Below the pieces are notes generated by a model, which was not told where the DNA came from, ran no database searches, and saw only the letters and a list, made by a program, of their open reading frames with translations. Both the position numbers and the translations under genes were made by a program. Source: Solea solea (Eukaryota; Chordata; Actinopteri; Pleuronectiformes; Soleidae). Taken from it: 64,000 nt of DNA. This document shows, one piece after another, positions 38,001 through 48,899 of the stretch. The first letter of the stretch is position 1. Each line of letters begins with the position of its first letter. Where the stretch lies: NCBI RefSeq assembly GCF_958295425.1, contig NC_081136.1:13239381-13303380 (forward strand), read 5' to 3'.

Positions 38001-41000
38001 AACAATAAAGTACAGCATATATGAGTGTGATTGCAGGTGAAGGTTGCAGGTGACATTTGTGGTTTCAGAAGCTATTCTCAAAGCTTCATAATGGGCATTT
38101 GTCTTGCAACAGGAAGGGTCTGTCCATTTTTATGGACACTCTATAGGCAGATGAAGTCAGTAAATGGTATAAAGTGCCCTCACCTCTGACTCCAGGCACC
38201 TGTCCAGTCTGTGGTCCCCCATGGGTTCCTCATTCGCACCATGAAGAGTCTGGACACTCGACCCGTCTTCTTGTCCCCCAACCTCAGCCTCTTCACTGCT
38301 GTGATCCCGTAAGCGTGTCCTCGCACTAGGCCACAGTCCAACACGGACTCCACTGTCTCTCCCTCTGCTGGCTGAGAAACGGAACATATACTGTACATAT
38401 ACCTTATCTTTAATAAAAAAACCTACAGTTTCTGAAATGTTTAATTTTTCCAGAATAAACAGCCTTACCCGTATGGAGCAAGTAATGAGGGATTTGCATT
38501 CATGGGCCTTGGTTAACGTCTGGAAGAACGTCCTCCTGTGGTCACTTTGCAGGACGAGGGCCTCGCGATCCAGACTGAGGGGCTCTGAAACTCCCCCAGT
38601 GAAGTCGATCAGGGCCTCTGCAGTGTTTCCTCCCTCCAGGGCCTCATAGCACCCGTTGAGTCTAAGAAGGAAGCCAAGAGTGGGTTAGATTGCTGTGGCC
38701 CTGTTGCTTTACTCCCTAGATTGATTTCAACAGCAAAAACATGACTATGAAGTGTGGTTACTGTATTTGTATCTGCATTTTCTCTTTTTAAGACACCTTT
38801 TTTGAGTTTTTGTTTAGGGTGGTTATTATGGGTGTTGGCAAAGAGGTAGCACTGTATTTATATTAAATACTGTACTAAAATCATTTTGCTTAGCATGGTT
38901 TTGTGGTTAAGATCACACAACCTGAGACCAAGTCTTAACGGCAACAGTTAAAGCTGTAGTATGTAGCTTTTATTGATTGATTTTGTTGAGGTCAATGTTC
39001 AGCCTCTGCTTGTTCTTTGTGAATTAGGCTGTGTTCATCAACAGATCATGGGCTCTGTCAAGCAATACTATCAGACCTGACTGAGGGAGCGTTTGTGTGT
39101 TTACAGCAGTAGTGCAGGGCCAGGTGGGGACAAGATTCCGTCAAACGGCTGAGTGACTGAATGGTTTTTGAGGAGTAAAATTCACTTCTGAATCTTTTTT
39201 ATGTTGCTGTATTGAATTTTTGCGTTTCGCTTTACTCGCTCAATGTTGCTATAAAACAAATCGCTTTCTGTTTTAATTTGACAAAAATAACAGCAGTGCA
39301 CTGAAGCAGGGTTCACTGAAAAGTGAAGGCAGAGAAGAATGGGGCTGTATATGAGTCTGAATGAAGAGCATCCTGGGATAATGGTATCAGATGTAAAGGA
39401 CATTACCAGTCGCTATATCACCTGTATACCCTGTATCAGGGTAAGAGCCAAATATCAACGAGGATTTTCTGCTCACTTAGCGTAGGCCTTCTCCAGCAGG
39501 GCGCTCCAAAACTCTCGCGGTGTAGCTGAGCGACAGAAGAGCAGCACCCCATCCCCGCTGACTGGCAGACAGTCGTCAACAACCACGTCCACCCAGCGGC
39601 CAAAGCGCCAGAAGCGGTAATGGAATATTCCCGCATACAAGTCAAGGCGCTTTGGGTTCCACTCCTGATCTTCATGATCAGGGATGACCTGTGGGACACA
39701 GAGTGGGAGAAGAAGAAAAGCCATTGATGAACAGAGAAAGATTGTTTATAAATAAACAAAGGAAGGAAGGAACACAAATAACCAACCTTCTTCCAAAGAG
39801 ATGGCTCAGATGCTAGGCAGGAAATGGCAGCCACCATCCAGCAGTTACCCAGACTGCCTTGGTGCAGGTCACGAGTGCTGATGCCATCGACAAAAAGACG
39901 AGGATCTTTGCATATTTCCTGGATTTGATTGAAACATAAAGCGAAATACATGTGTGGTTCTTTTGCTGCAACATGCTAATGTTATTTCTTTTGCTTTCTT
40001 TTCTAAATCCAAAACAATCAGCTGAAAGACATTCAAATGTGGAGGCAAGTGCAGAATCAGCAGCAGTATTAGCACAAGACTTTGCTCATTCCACTGTGAA
40101 TAGAATAGAAAACACAGTATTCATTTATTTATTTATTTATTTATTTAATCAAACATGATAAAACAAATTCAAACACACAGGCGGCAGCAACTAAGTAGGA
40201 ATAACTGCAGCATTTCTTCCTCTATAAAAAGTTTTATGAACAATTCTTGTGGCTCCAAACATTGATTTTATGTCAGCACGCAGTAATAAGCAGTGTGATT
40301 ACTGAGCAGCAGTGAGAAGCGTCCCGGTGTTTTATGAGCTGATTCAGTGTCAGGGCACTGCTGAGGAGACAGATCCTGTCTGTGTGGCCCTGGTGATCTC
40401 AGTTTGGACAGGGTCAGGTAACCGCAGAACTGCTGCTGGACACACGCACACACACAGAAAGACACACTCTTGGTGGCCATAACCTCTTAAATGTAACTCT
40501 AATCCGACCTCTAAGGCGATATCAAGTTCATAAAAAAAAAGCACAGATGAGCAGGTGGGGGAATCCAGGTTGCAAGCTGAACTGTTCCAACAGCAAATGG
40601 GAAATTACAAAAGTTTAATTTTGTTGTTGTTGAGCGTGTATCTGCAGAGAGAGCCAACAGATGTCATCCTATCATTCATCTCCTTCTCCTTGTTGATAAA
40701 TGCTGCTAAATACCCGAGTGGAGCAATAGGAACATAATTCAATTCCGTTGGCCCTGTCTTAGTTCGGTCTGAGCCATAAACTAAGAATCTCAGACATTTA
40801 TTTTTTTTGCTGATGTGAATTCCGAGTTTTAACAGGTCTTGGGAGAAGTCTAGAAATCACTACAATAAAAAGAGCATAGAAGGGTTTAAACAGATTTTTA
40901 ACCCTAACCCTAACCCTGAAAATGTATTCTTTAATAAGGGTGTATTCATTGTCTGCCTCCTGTTAATCAGCTTATTAGTCCAATAAATATAGGAGGTCAA

Positions 41001-41921
41001 CATTTACCCCAAACACTACAGAAACCCTGCAATGTTTTTAAAAAAATTACATACAAAAACACATTTGGAAATCTATTCCTGTTTCTTGTGACTTAAATCT
41101 TTACTTTGACCCTGTTTCTAATCTTTTTAATGGATGTCAGCATATTCTCTGCTACGTTTTTGTTAATAAACACCTAATCCATTTCATAGAATTGATGTTA
41201 TATACAGTATATTTCCGTGCACTTGGCAATAAATAATTTCTTCTTGAGTTTCACTGTGTTTATTCCAGTGCACTGCACCACCATTAAAGGCCACTTGTGT
41301 TGGTGCAGTGACAATAAACACTTGTGCATTAGCTAGACACTGTGCTAAAAAAATCTGGGCTATTTAAACGGTTGCTGCTTTTCCTTAACTCAACGCAACT
41401 GTGTATAAATACATAGCCTACACACACACACACACACACATACACACACATACACACACTCACAATACAGCGGTCCATCAGCAGCACGAGCCCCTGCTCC
41501 TGCAGTGCTAAGGTTTCACTGCTTGACGTCTTTCCTATAATAGAAAGTGCTTTATTTAACTGAATCTGATGAAGATGTAACACACTCGGTTTAAGATGTG
41601 TAAAATAACTCTGTAGTAGTGGTTTGGACCAGTGCAATGCAGGAAGGTGTGTCAGAAATCTGAAATTTAACGCACTTTACAGATTAATGCTGTGAATAAC
41701 GTCAAGAGTGTCCTTATCCTGGAGGAGCTTCCTCCCGCCACACACCTCACACTCACCCTCGGCCTCTTCCAGGTCAGTCCAGGCGGAGGCTCCCGTTTGT
41801 AAAAGAGGGACTGGCCAGTTGTGGGGAAGAGGGGGTCTTTAAAGAGCGCACCTCGACGCAGGCAGGCTCGCCTCAGCTTGTGAAAGCTCTGACCCTGGAA
41901 GTCACTCACTCGCTCAGGCAT
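30117..41921 (-). CDS. Calpain-5-like cysteine protease
   Basis: Twelve coding exons, from the start: 41757-41921, 39787-39918, 39477-39688, 38469-38661, 38184-38371, 37261-37338, 36017-36437, 33330-33452, 32799-32995, 31175-31293, 30399-30535, 30117-30296. Total 2145 bases with continuous phase, so 714 residues. The N-terminus [18 protein letters not shown] aligns in length with vertebrate CAPN5. The protease core is complete: Cys81 in GNCW, His253 in GHAYG and Asn283 in RNPWG, so it should be active, unlike CAPN6, whose catalytic Cys is replaced. A C2-like domain follows ([33 protein letters not shown]), then a C-terminal C2 domain ([13 protein letters not shown]) and no EF-hands, the CAPN5/6 architecture. 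It is 74 residues longer than human CAPN5, all in exon 36017-36437. An in-frame acceptor at 41941 implies an upstream non-coding exon. The donor of exon 31175-31293 (GTCACA) is weak. Confidence 0.93.
30918..31060. repeat. Common fish interspersed repeat fragment
   Basis: Contains gtgatggactggcgaactgt, ccagggtgtaccccgccttt and ggcgggatgg-like end text (atgggcggatggatgg), recognisable as a widespread fish repeat tail. Related pieces lie near 14680-14780 and 37890-37965. Calpain intron. Confidence 0.55.
31510..31935. repeat. Interspersed repeat, uninterrupted copy
   Basis: Reference copy for the repeat that is split at 18130-19905. Shared segments include ccagagaaagacatctgctc, ggcaacaaccagttacagca and aatacaacaaatacacaata. 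Confidence 0.7.
32136..32499. mobile_element. TIR element of 364 bp
   Basis: Begins tacggtggccctgaagtac and ends with its near-perfect inverse gtgcacttcagggccaccgta. Subterminal aacac/aacaa-rich tracts (32150-32290) are likewise mirrored by gttttgtgttttcagttaat at 32400-32430. TA at both tips would fit a mariner-type TA target, but no wider target duplication is visible. Non-coding; calpain intron. Confidence 0.7.
33105..33280. repeat. SINE/LINE-tail type repeat, reversed
   Basis: ggagcagttgcaaggtcccc and ccaggatttgaactggcggc are reverse-oriented relatives of the repeat at 9245-9355. It sits between calpain exons 32799-32995 and 33330-33452. Confidence 0.5.
33548..33863. mobile_element. hAT-like MITE with perfect 8-bp target duplication
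   Basis: Termini TAGAGCCACAACTAACGATT and the inverse of TAGAGCTGAAACAATTAATC are bordered by AACTACAT on both sides (33540-33547 and 33864-33871). The interior is AT-rich with repeated aatcgattaa motifs and has no coding capacity. Located in the calpain intron next to the Harbinger element. Confidence 0.88.
34236..34367 (+). pseudogene. Harbinger transposase, N-terminal remnant
   Basis: Encodes 43 residues starting [15 protein letters not shown] and containing [13 protein letters not shown], the N-terminal motif of HARBI1-like transposases as I know them. It then stops. The DDE catalytic region is missing from the element. Confidence 0.75.
34480..35707 (-). pseudogene. Harbinger Myb/SANT-like DNA-binding protein, decayed
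   Basis: Probable start at 35707, then [20 protein letters not shown], a Myb/SANT-like domain. The first exon is broken by a one-base insertion and a TAG where the family has Gln ([10 protein letters not shown]). The second exon, 35359-35429, encodes [20 protein letters not shown] between good AG and GT borders. Further on, [17 protein letters not shown] and, near 34500-34620, a basic coiled-coil-like tail ([18 protein letters not shown]) remain. Such proteins bind transposon ends and help import the transposase. Confidence 0.75.
34970..35062. repeat. (TA)n microsatellite
   Basis: Almost pure TA run within the Harbinger remnant. Confidence 0.95.
40899..40917. repeat. Short telomere-like tract
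   Basis: Three taaccc units in the first large calpain intron. Likely part of a degenerate interspersed repeat rather than a fusion scar. Confidence 0.6.
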
Positions 41922-41941
41922 TCTAGGCCGAGTGCAGGCGC

Positions 41942-44934
41942 CTGAGGAAAGTTGGCAGGAAGAGGTGAACTGTGAGGGATTTACTGCAACCAACAAACAT
42001 TGCTGTGGGGGTCAAATGTAGTTAAGTTGAGCTAAAGAACCATGAGACTGAGGTCAAGTTAGATTACACTGACTTAAAAAAAAGAAGAAGAAAGTCAATA
42101 AATACAGTAAACATTTCATTTTATTCATTAAATTAACCAATGGCTACTTATAGTTTAGTATAGTTTGAATGCATTTCAGGCCTAATGCAGTGTGAGATCA
42201 TGAGGATCTAGTCTGGTTAAGAGGAGGTCAGTCTCGAGAAAAAGGAAGTAAAAGTGCTTGTTTTGATATGGAATGATGTACAGTATATATTCAGAATAAT
42301 AACATTCATGGCGAAAAATAATATCAACATTTCAAAAACAGAGAAATAAATTTAAAATGAAGTAATTAATAATGTGGCCAGTTTGACACCTCTGCCTCAA
42401 TAACACATTCTAGCAGTAAGGAATCATGGGAATTGTTATATTGTTTGGTTCTCCTGTGCGTTTGGTCTTTACAGAGAGCGTTTCATCAGCAGAAAGCGCA
42501 GCAAACCACAATGTGAAGCCACCAATACTTAACTGAACAGGAATACAGATTTCTATGGATTTAAAGAGTGTTTTGGCCAAGTCACGTGCACTTCTCTCAA
42601 CAAAACACATACTGTAACATTGTCCTTTTTTTATAAACTTGAGTGCAGAAATTTCACATATTTCATATTTGAATTACTTCAGGCTTTCTTTCATTGTTCA
42701 ATTATTACAGTAGGGGTGTCATTTAAATCTACAATCAGGACCCATGATCAAACTTAAACCCAGTTAGTTTTAATAACATCATTTAGGTTGTGTATTTTCA
42801 AGCAGCAGAGGATCCAGGAGGTCCTGCAGGGTCTGTGTGTGTTTGTGTCTGTGTGTGCGCGTGTTTGTGCGTGTGTGTTATAGAGAAGGGGTAGGGTGAG
42901 GTCAGCATTAAGGTTTAGTCATCAGTGATATGAACTGCGGGGACCCTAAGTCAGCAAGCCTGTGTGTGTGCGTGTGTGTGCGTGTGTGTGCGTGTGTGTG
43001 CGTGTGTGTGCATGTTCACAGAGGGGTCATCTCAGGGTCTTGCTGTTCTGCGGACAAACGCAGATGTAACTTTGCAGGTGCTTAGGTTTGCAGATACCAC
43101 GCAGGTCAGTGTTATCAATTATCAGTGAGGTTTTGTTTCCCGTGTATCAGAGACACATAAACAGCAGGAAAAATAGGTAAAGTAAACATACATTTCCAAT
43201 ATATTATGATTCAATGTATAACATAAACATGACTTGGAAACAGTGGAAACCTTTTTCTTTTTTTTTTATCTTTAACTTAAGTAATAGTAGCACATAATGC
43301 AAAAATATGTAGTGTTTGTCATGTAGAATGGCCCATGTTAGAATAATGTATATAGTTGTATTAAATGAATATTTTGCTGTCATAAGTGGGACTAACTTGA
43401 AGTGGTTTGTTTAGAGTAGTTGTTTATCATTCAAGTAACAATGAATGTGATCTTAGTCTATGATAACTTTTCACTAAATTAATTAGATTTTTACTTATTA
43501 TTACTATCAACATTACTAAAGTGATCCAATTGAAACATTTGGTTAAATTGATACAAAGTACCTCAAAACTCAACTACTTGACTACACGTACCTTGTAACT
43601 CTCCACCACAGATCACGTCTTAATAATTAATGCAGACATATCATGAAGTCCTGACTCGGCATTAACACGTGATGAAAACGTAACCAACAGTTTAGTCTAA
43701 TGATAATCAACACAGTTTTTAAATGTTGTTTTGGGGTTTTTTGATTAGCTGGTTTAGTTCATTTCTATTTTAGCATGTGTGTACATACAGTCAGTGTTTA
43801 CAGGAGACTGACTGCAGATTCAAATTATAACACTAACATAAAACTGCATTGCATCGTTTTTTATGATTTCTTTTTAACCAACCATTTACCTTCACAAATC
43901 CATCCAACAAAAGACAGTTTTATATAAATAGAAATAAGCTGTCCCTTAAAATTATATAACCTATGAAATCATAAGCTTTATAGTAATGTTGAAATTTAAT
44001 TTTAGTTTTGATACATGGTTTGCAGGCGTCACTTGTCAAAAAACATGTGACAACTTAGGAAAATGTTAAATATATTGGTTGTGAGTGTGACAGTGATCCA
44101 GTCTTCAGCTCGTGTTGGATATGACCCTTTTATTAACCTTTAATAATTCTGGGTCATACATTTAAGAATTAAATCATGATAGTTCTGTGGTTGTACAGCA
44201 GTTTTTCCTTCCTCTGAAGTGTTTTACCTTAAAATCAGAGTAGGAGTTGATCCACTTGCTTTTCCTGGGATGAGTCTATTCCTTGAGCCTCTGCAGTGGA
44301 TCCACTTTCATGTCCTTCTCGGATCATTTAGGAGATCCTCCGGGGAGAATCCTAATTCCTCTTTAAAGACGACCACCCATGGCTGTTTTGAGAAAAATAG
44401 CTAGCATGTGTTTGCTCTTTCTTCTTGTTGTTGTTTGGCTCAGAGTCAGCTGTTAAACCCCTGCTGCTGACTGTGTCCAGACCAACGTTTTCCTCTTCTT
44501 CCTTCCTCCGATTCTGTCAGGAGTGTTGGATTCATTTCCACTAGGTACTCATGTAATGTTTGACCTCACTGGACCTGAATATAAAACATAATGTAAAGGA
44601 ATTTTAAATAAAACACACAAAAACACGCACGATTCAGGCAGCTGTGTGATGCTGCAGGACAAAAGTACAGCTTGATGTGAGTGCTGCAAGAGCCGTGACA
44701 TGCAGGAGGAGGGTGACACTGCGGTGTAACTGTATCTGCCTCCACCACACAGACAATGGACAGACACCCAGTCACCCACAGCAAGTGACATGCCACACAA
44801 CTGAAGCCGTGGAAACCCACACATGCAGTAAAAACGCTTCACTCACTGCAGCCACTCTTGAGTTTCAGACACTGTATCCTCTGACACCTGTGTGAAAACT
44901 GCTGTGACTCCACTGACAACATCAACTAATGTGT

Positions 44935-44973
<39 letters not shown>

Positions 44974-46250
44974 TGCTCACTGCTGCTTCTGTTCCTCTGA
45001 CTGAGCACATTCTCACCACATATATCTCTTCCTCTTAATATGGCCTCCACGATTCCCCCCCTCTCTTCTCTTTCTCCCTTTTATCTCTTAAAGATTGTCT
45101 CCTCTTCACTCATTTTCTTTCTTCTCCAGCTGAGGGACTCCTGGAGTATCTGTTGCTGTCAACTTCGTTGCCCCTGACACCCGAGAAACCTGGAGGCAAG
45201 CAGGGTCTATTTTAACTGCTTCACTGCCAAAAATACCAGGCAAATGATTTCCTATTTCTACATACTGTACTATATAATCAACATGTAGTAATTGTACATT
45301 ATTGATGACCTAGAAAGCCTGTTTCAATTACCTGGAATGAATTATAGATGAATAATATTGATTGATTAACTCATGATGTTTTCTTTTTAACTGCAAAACT
45401 CTGAAAAGCAAAATGTGAATTAAAGTGGACCTCACAACACAGCCTCTGCTTTTACTAAACCACAAACAACAATGGCCATGTTCACATGTATCCAATATTT
45501 CATGATGCTAACAGGGTTAAAAATACATTTTTACACCATAAATGCAGATGCATGAGGTATATAAATGACTCAAAATGCAATTAATTACTTTTGATGAAAT
45601 ACTGTGAATGTAATTAAATATATGGTTACTTTGGAACACTGGTCTATTATTTAGGCTCAATACTACAAAGATTTTAGAGTGAAAAAACTGTACAGTGATT
45701 AAAAAATAATTTGGTCAAAGTTTATATTAGTCATGTGTGCGTATTATTGCATTAATATAAAAATATTAAAGTTACATGTCAAATACATATTCTTGTCCTG
45801 AAAACTGGTACACATTACACAATATTAAGGAACAAAGTTGTGATAGTTATTTGATGCAGTTAAAATCAAATTACAATTAATATTTAAATAGTATCTGATA
45901 TTTTTTTCGATTTAAAAAGTGCTAATGTGAGACTTAATCTATTACTATATTTATACAGTTATTAGGTTTCTGAAACTGCATTTCAATTATTTTTAAAGAC
46001 GTGCTTTCAAACGCGCACTGAGATACTGCGCTCTAGGTTGTTTTATTTTGGAAATCGGATGTCGACATCCTTACAAATCAGCCTTATTCATTAGTTCACG
46101 TGGTTTTTGCAGTAAAAGCTTTTGTCAGACAATTTGAACACGGAGAAATGTGTCACTAAATAATACTGTACACGACTTTCTCTTTGAGGAGATAGGAGCT
46201 CGACTTTTCTTCTATCTACCGTCTCCCCTGAAATCCAAAATCGGGCATCG
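41942..46250. other. Intergenic/5' region of the calpain gene, no coding exon seen
   Basis: Contains CA/TG microsatellites at 42957-43012 and 44938-44971 and a repeat-like stretch at 42830-42960. A candidate minus-strand non-coding exon ends at 44228 with the donor AAG/GTAAAAC, extending back to about 44540; it could be the calpain leader. Nothing else was recognised. Confidence 0.45.
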
Positions 46251-46254
46251 ATTA

Positions 46255-46293
46255 CGCATGCGCATGGTCTAGATGCCGATGTGGCTCCGGAAG
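46255..46293 (+). promoter_or_regulatory. Candidate cnpy4 core promoter sites (NRF1, ETS)
   Basis: CGCATGCGCATG at 46255-46266 fits the NRF1 palindrome and CCGGAAG at 46287-46293 fits an ETS/GABPA site. Both lie 45-85 bases before the cnpy4 ATG. This arrangement is typical of TATA-less housekeeping promoters. Confidence 0.5.
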
Positions 46294-46339
46294 CAGTACA
46301 TTTTCAGCGTTTCTGCCGGCTTTTCTGCAAACTGACGCA

Positions 46340-48660
46340 ATGAATGTTTTTGTTTTGGCATTGTTTTGTTTCTGTGGCTTCGTCGCGGCAGATGAAGACG
46401 AGAGGCTGCCAAATAAATGCGAAGGTAGGACGAGAAAGCTACGCCAGGTAGCTCGTGTCTGTTTACAAACGTGCGGACGGCTCATGTTCGTGTTTGTTTT
46501 GGTGTCTTGTCAGTGTGTAAGTTCCTCACAGTCGAGCTGCAGGACGCTCTGGCGAAAACCGGCCGCTCCAAAGAAGTGCTGGAGGTGGGAGAAGTGCTGG
46601 ACACAGGGAAGAGGAGGAGGAAGATCAAATACAACACCTCGTGAGTTCAATTCTGTCTCGGGGACGAGGACACACCCACAAACACGACATATTACAAGTA
46701 AACATCAGTCCTCATGAGACTTTTCAAAATGTCTCCAGCTTCATTAATGCTGTTTGAAAGAAATGCGTTCTATTATTCAATGTTAAATGAAATCAGTGGT
46801 ACCTTTGCACAGCAGCCATGTTGACAGGGGAGATGGGGTCACAGATGTAGACAATCACACTAATGATGGCTGAGTTCCATTTAGCTTTACTTTGAGGGTC
46901 ACTTCCAGGATACATGCTGTTTCATTGTCCTGACTTATATGAATGGAAAACAGATGAATCATTATTGTTTACATCCTTTTTGGGATAGCCATAGTAGTTT
47001 GACACATTTGGAAAAGTGAGGGGTCAGTGGAGGAGTCTTTGTTGCAGTCTCACCATAACATGTTACTTATTCTGACCTTTAAGTGACATGAAATATTTTT
47101 AAGAATAAACCACACATTAATATGCTCTGCCCTAAAAAATGAATCAGTTCCCCATTTTATTATTGTTCAGGCTCATGAGTGTTGAAAGAAGGAGAAATCC
47201 AACACTCCAGTCAAATATTTTTAAATGTTTTATTTATTCACAAATTGAGCAGCCACTTGGTGTCACTGGAGAGAAAAATGTGCTTTTAACTTTTGGAGCA
47301 GGAAGACAAGAGGTGGATAAAAGGGGTGAAGCGGAAAACCGAGGAAGGGGAGGGGAAAAGAGGCGATATACTCATACTGAGCTTTATGTGTCAAATGTGA
47401 CCCTTTAATACTAATCCACTTTCTTTGAATTGTTTCAGGGAAACTCGGCTGACTGAGGCGTTAGACGACATATGTGAGCGCATCCTGCAGTATAGTGTTC
47501 ATGCAGAAAGACCTGGCAGCCTTCGATATGCCAAGGTGACGTGAATTTGTTTGCATTATAAATTTAAACTCTTTATCTTCGCTATTTGTCGTATTTTATC
47601 TTTAAAATGTATTTCTGTGCTGTTTTTATACTTGTAAAGCTCTCTGAATGACCTGACCCCGTTATAACATTTGAAGTGGATGATAGTGTGATATATAAAT
47701 ACATTTCATTTTTCATCAGTTGCAAACATTTCATTTGTGAAACAAACTGACAGCTGGGTATTTGGTGTAAATCTAGGGCACCAGTCAGACCATGGCAACA
47801 CTGAAGAACCTAGTCCACAAAGGAGTGAAAGTGGATTTGGGTCTGCCGTACGAGCTGTGGGACGAGCCTTCAGTCGAGGTGTCGGACATGAAAAAACAGG
47901 TCAGGTTCCGTGGGTCTTCTTTTGAATGATTTTGGGAAGAGAAAAACAGAATGTTTCTAACTTCAGTAACGATAGAAAAACACGTTGAAAACCAAAAAGT
48001 AACCAACTATTAATTAGTGTTATAATGAAAGTTGCGATACAAGTGAACGTGCTGGTGTGTGTCGTGCAGTGTGAGACGATGCTGGAGAAGTATGAGGAGG
48101 TGGTGGAGGACTGGTACTTCCATCATCAGGACCAGAGACTGGAGAACTTCCTCTGTGAGAGCCACGTCCTCCAGATTTCGGATCGAGGTAGGAGACATTG
48201 TAAACTACTCTGTCTCTCATTTGACTAAATATGTACACACATTTATGTAGAAACCCAGTAAGTGGTTCTTGAGGAAGAAAATAACCAACATCTATTTTTT
48301 TCCTCTAAAACTAAACAGTTAATGAAGGGAAAGCACTTAAATCCTAGAACGAGTAGAGAGCGATATTAGGGTCCATGCATTACAATAAACAATCTCTGAA
48401 ATCTAAACATCAAAATCAACTCAGCTTTATTTTCCCCATGTGGAAATCTAGTATGTTCCTAAAAGCTCCTCCTCTTCATCCTGATTGTGTGTTTTTCTCT
48501 CCTTCTCTCAGAATGTCTAAACGAGATGTGGAAAGGAGACGTGGGCCGAAAAGGAGGGGACAAGGACAAGGCAAGCAACAGTGCAGAGGAAGACGGAGCT
48601 GATGGCAGCACAGAAGAGGAAAGGGAGGGAAAGAAGACGCATGACGCTTCAGAGCTATGA
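46340..48660 (+). CDS. cnpy4: Canopy FGF signaling regulator 4
   Basis: ER-resident saposin-like protein of the canopy family; mammalian CNPY3/CNPY4 are chaperone partners affecting Toll-like receptor maturation. Exons 46340-46424, 46514-46640, 47439-47535, 47777-47899, 48070-48187 and 48512-48660 give 699 bases and 232 residues in one frame. A hydrophobic signal peptide (MNVFVLALFCFCGFVAA) is followed by DERLPNKCEVCKFL with the CXXC pair. Family-diagnostic segments are VLDTGKRRRKIKYNTSETRL, YSVHAERPGSLRYAKG, GLPYELWDEPSVEV and DWYFHHQDQRLENFLCE. The C-terminus is acidic and lysine-rich, ending DASEL without a classical KDEL. Length and motif order match CNPY4 rather than CNPY3. An NRF1/ETS-type promoter lies upstream. 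Confidence 0.95.
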
Positions 48661-48893
48661 GACAAAACGTTTTAGGTTTTTTAAAAGGAGAAAAGCATAA
48701 AACAACACAAAACCTCAGCTTTAGGCTTTTGTTTGGAAACTTCTGTGGACTGAAACTGAACATTTCCAGCTTCTTAACCGTTGAAAATGAATAATTTGAC
48801 ACAAACCTGAGATTTGTTGTCGGCACCATTTCTGGTTTACATCGACCATTGTAACTTTGTTCACACTAACAAAATGTGTCTTATTTTTTTTAT

Positions 48894-48899
48894 AATAAA
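48894..48899 (+). promoter_or_regulatory. Poly(A) signal of cnpy4
   Basis: AATAAA 234 bases after the cnpy4 stop codon, followed by T/GT-rich sequence. Confidence 0.65.

Noticed and set aside
40899..40917. Interstitial telomeric repeat as a chromosome-fusion scar
   Set aside because: Only three units; similar ccctaacc text occurs in ordinary fish repeats (for example around 420-450).
46252..46485. 77-codon minus-strand frame over the cnpy4 first exon
   Set aside because: Antisense to the well-supported cnpy4 signal-peptide exon; no homology.
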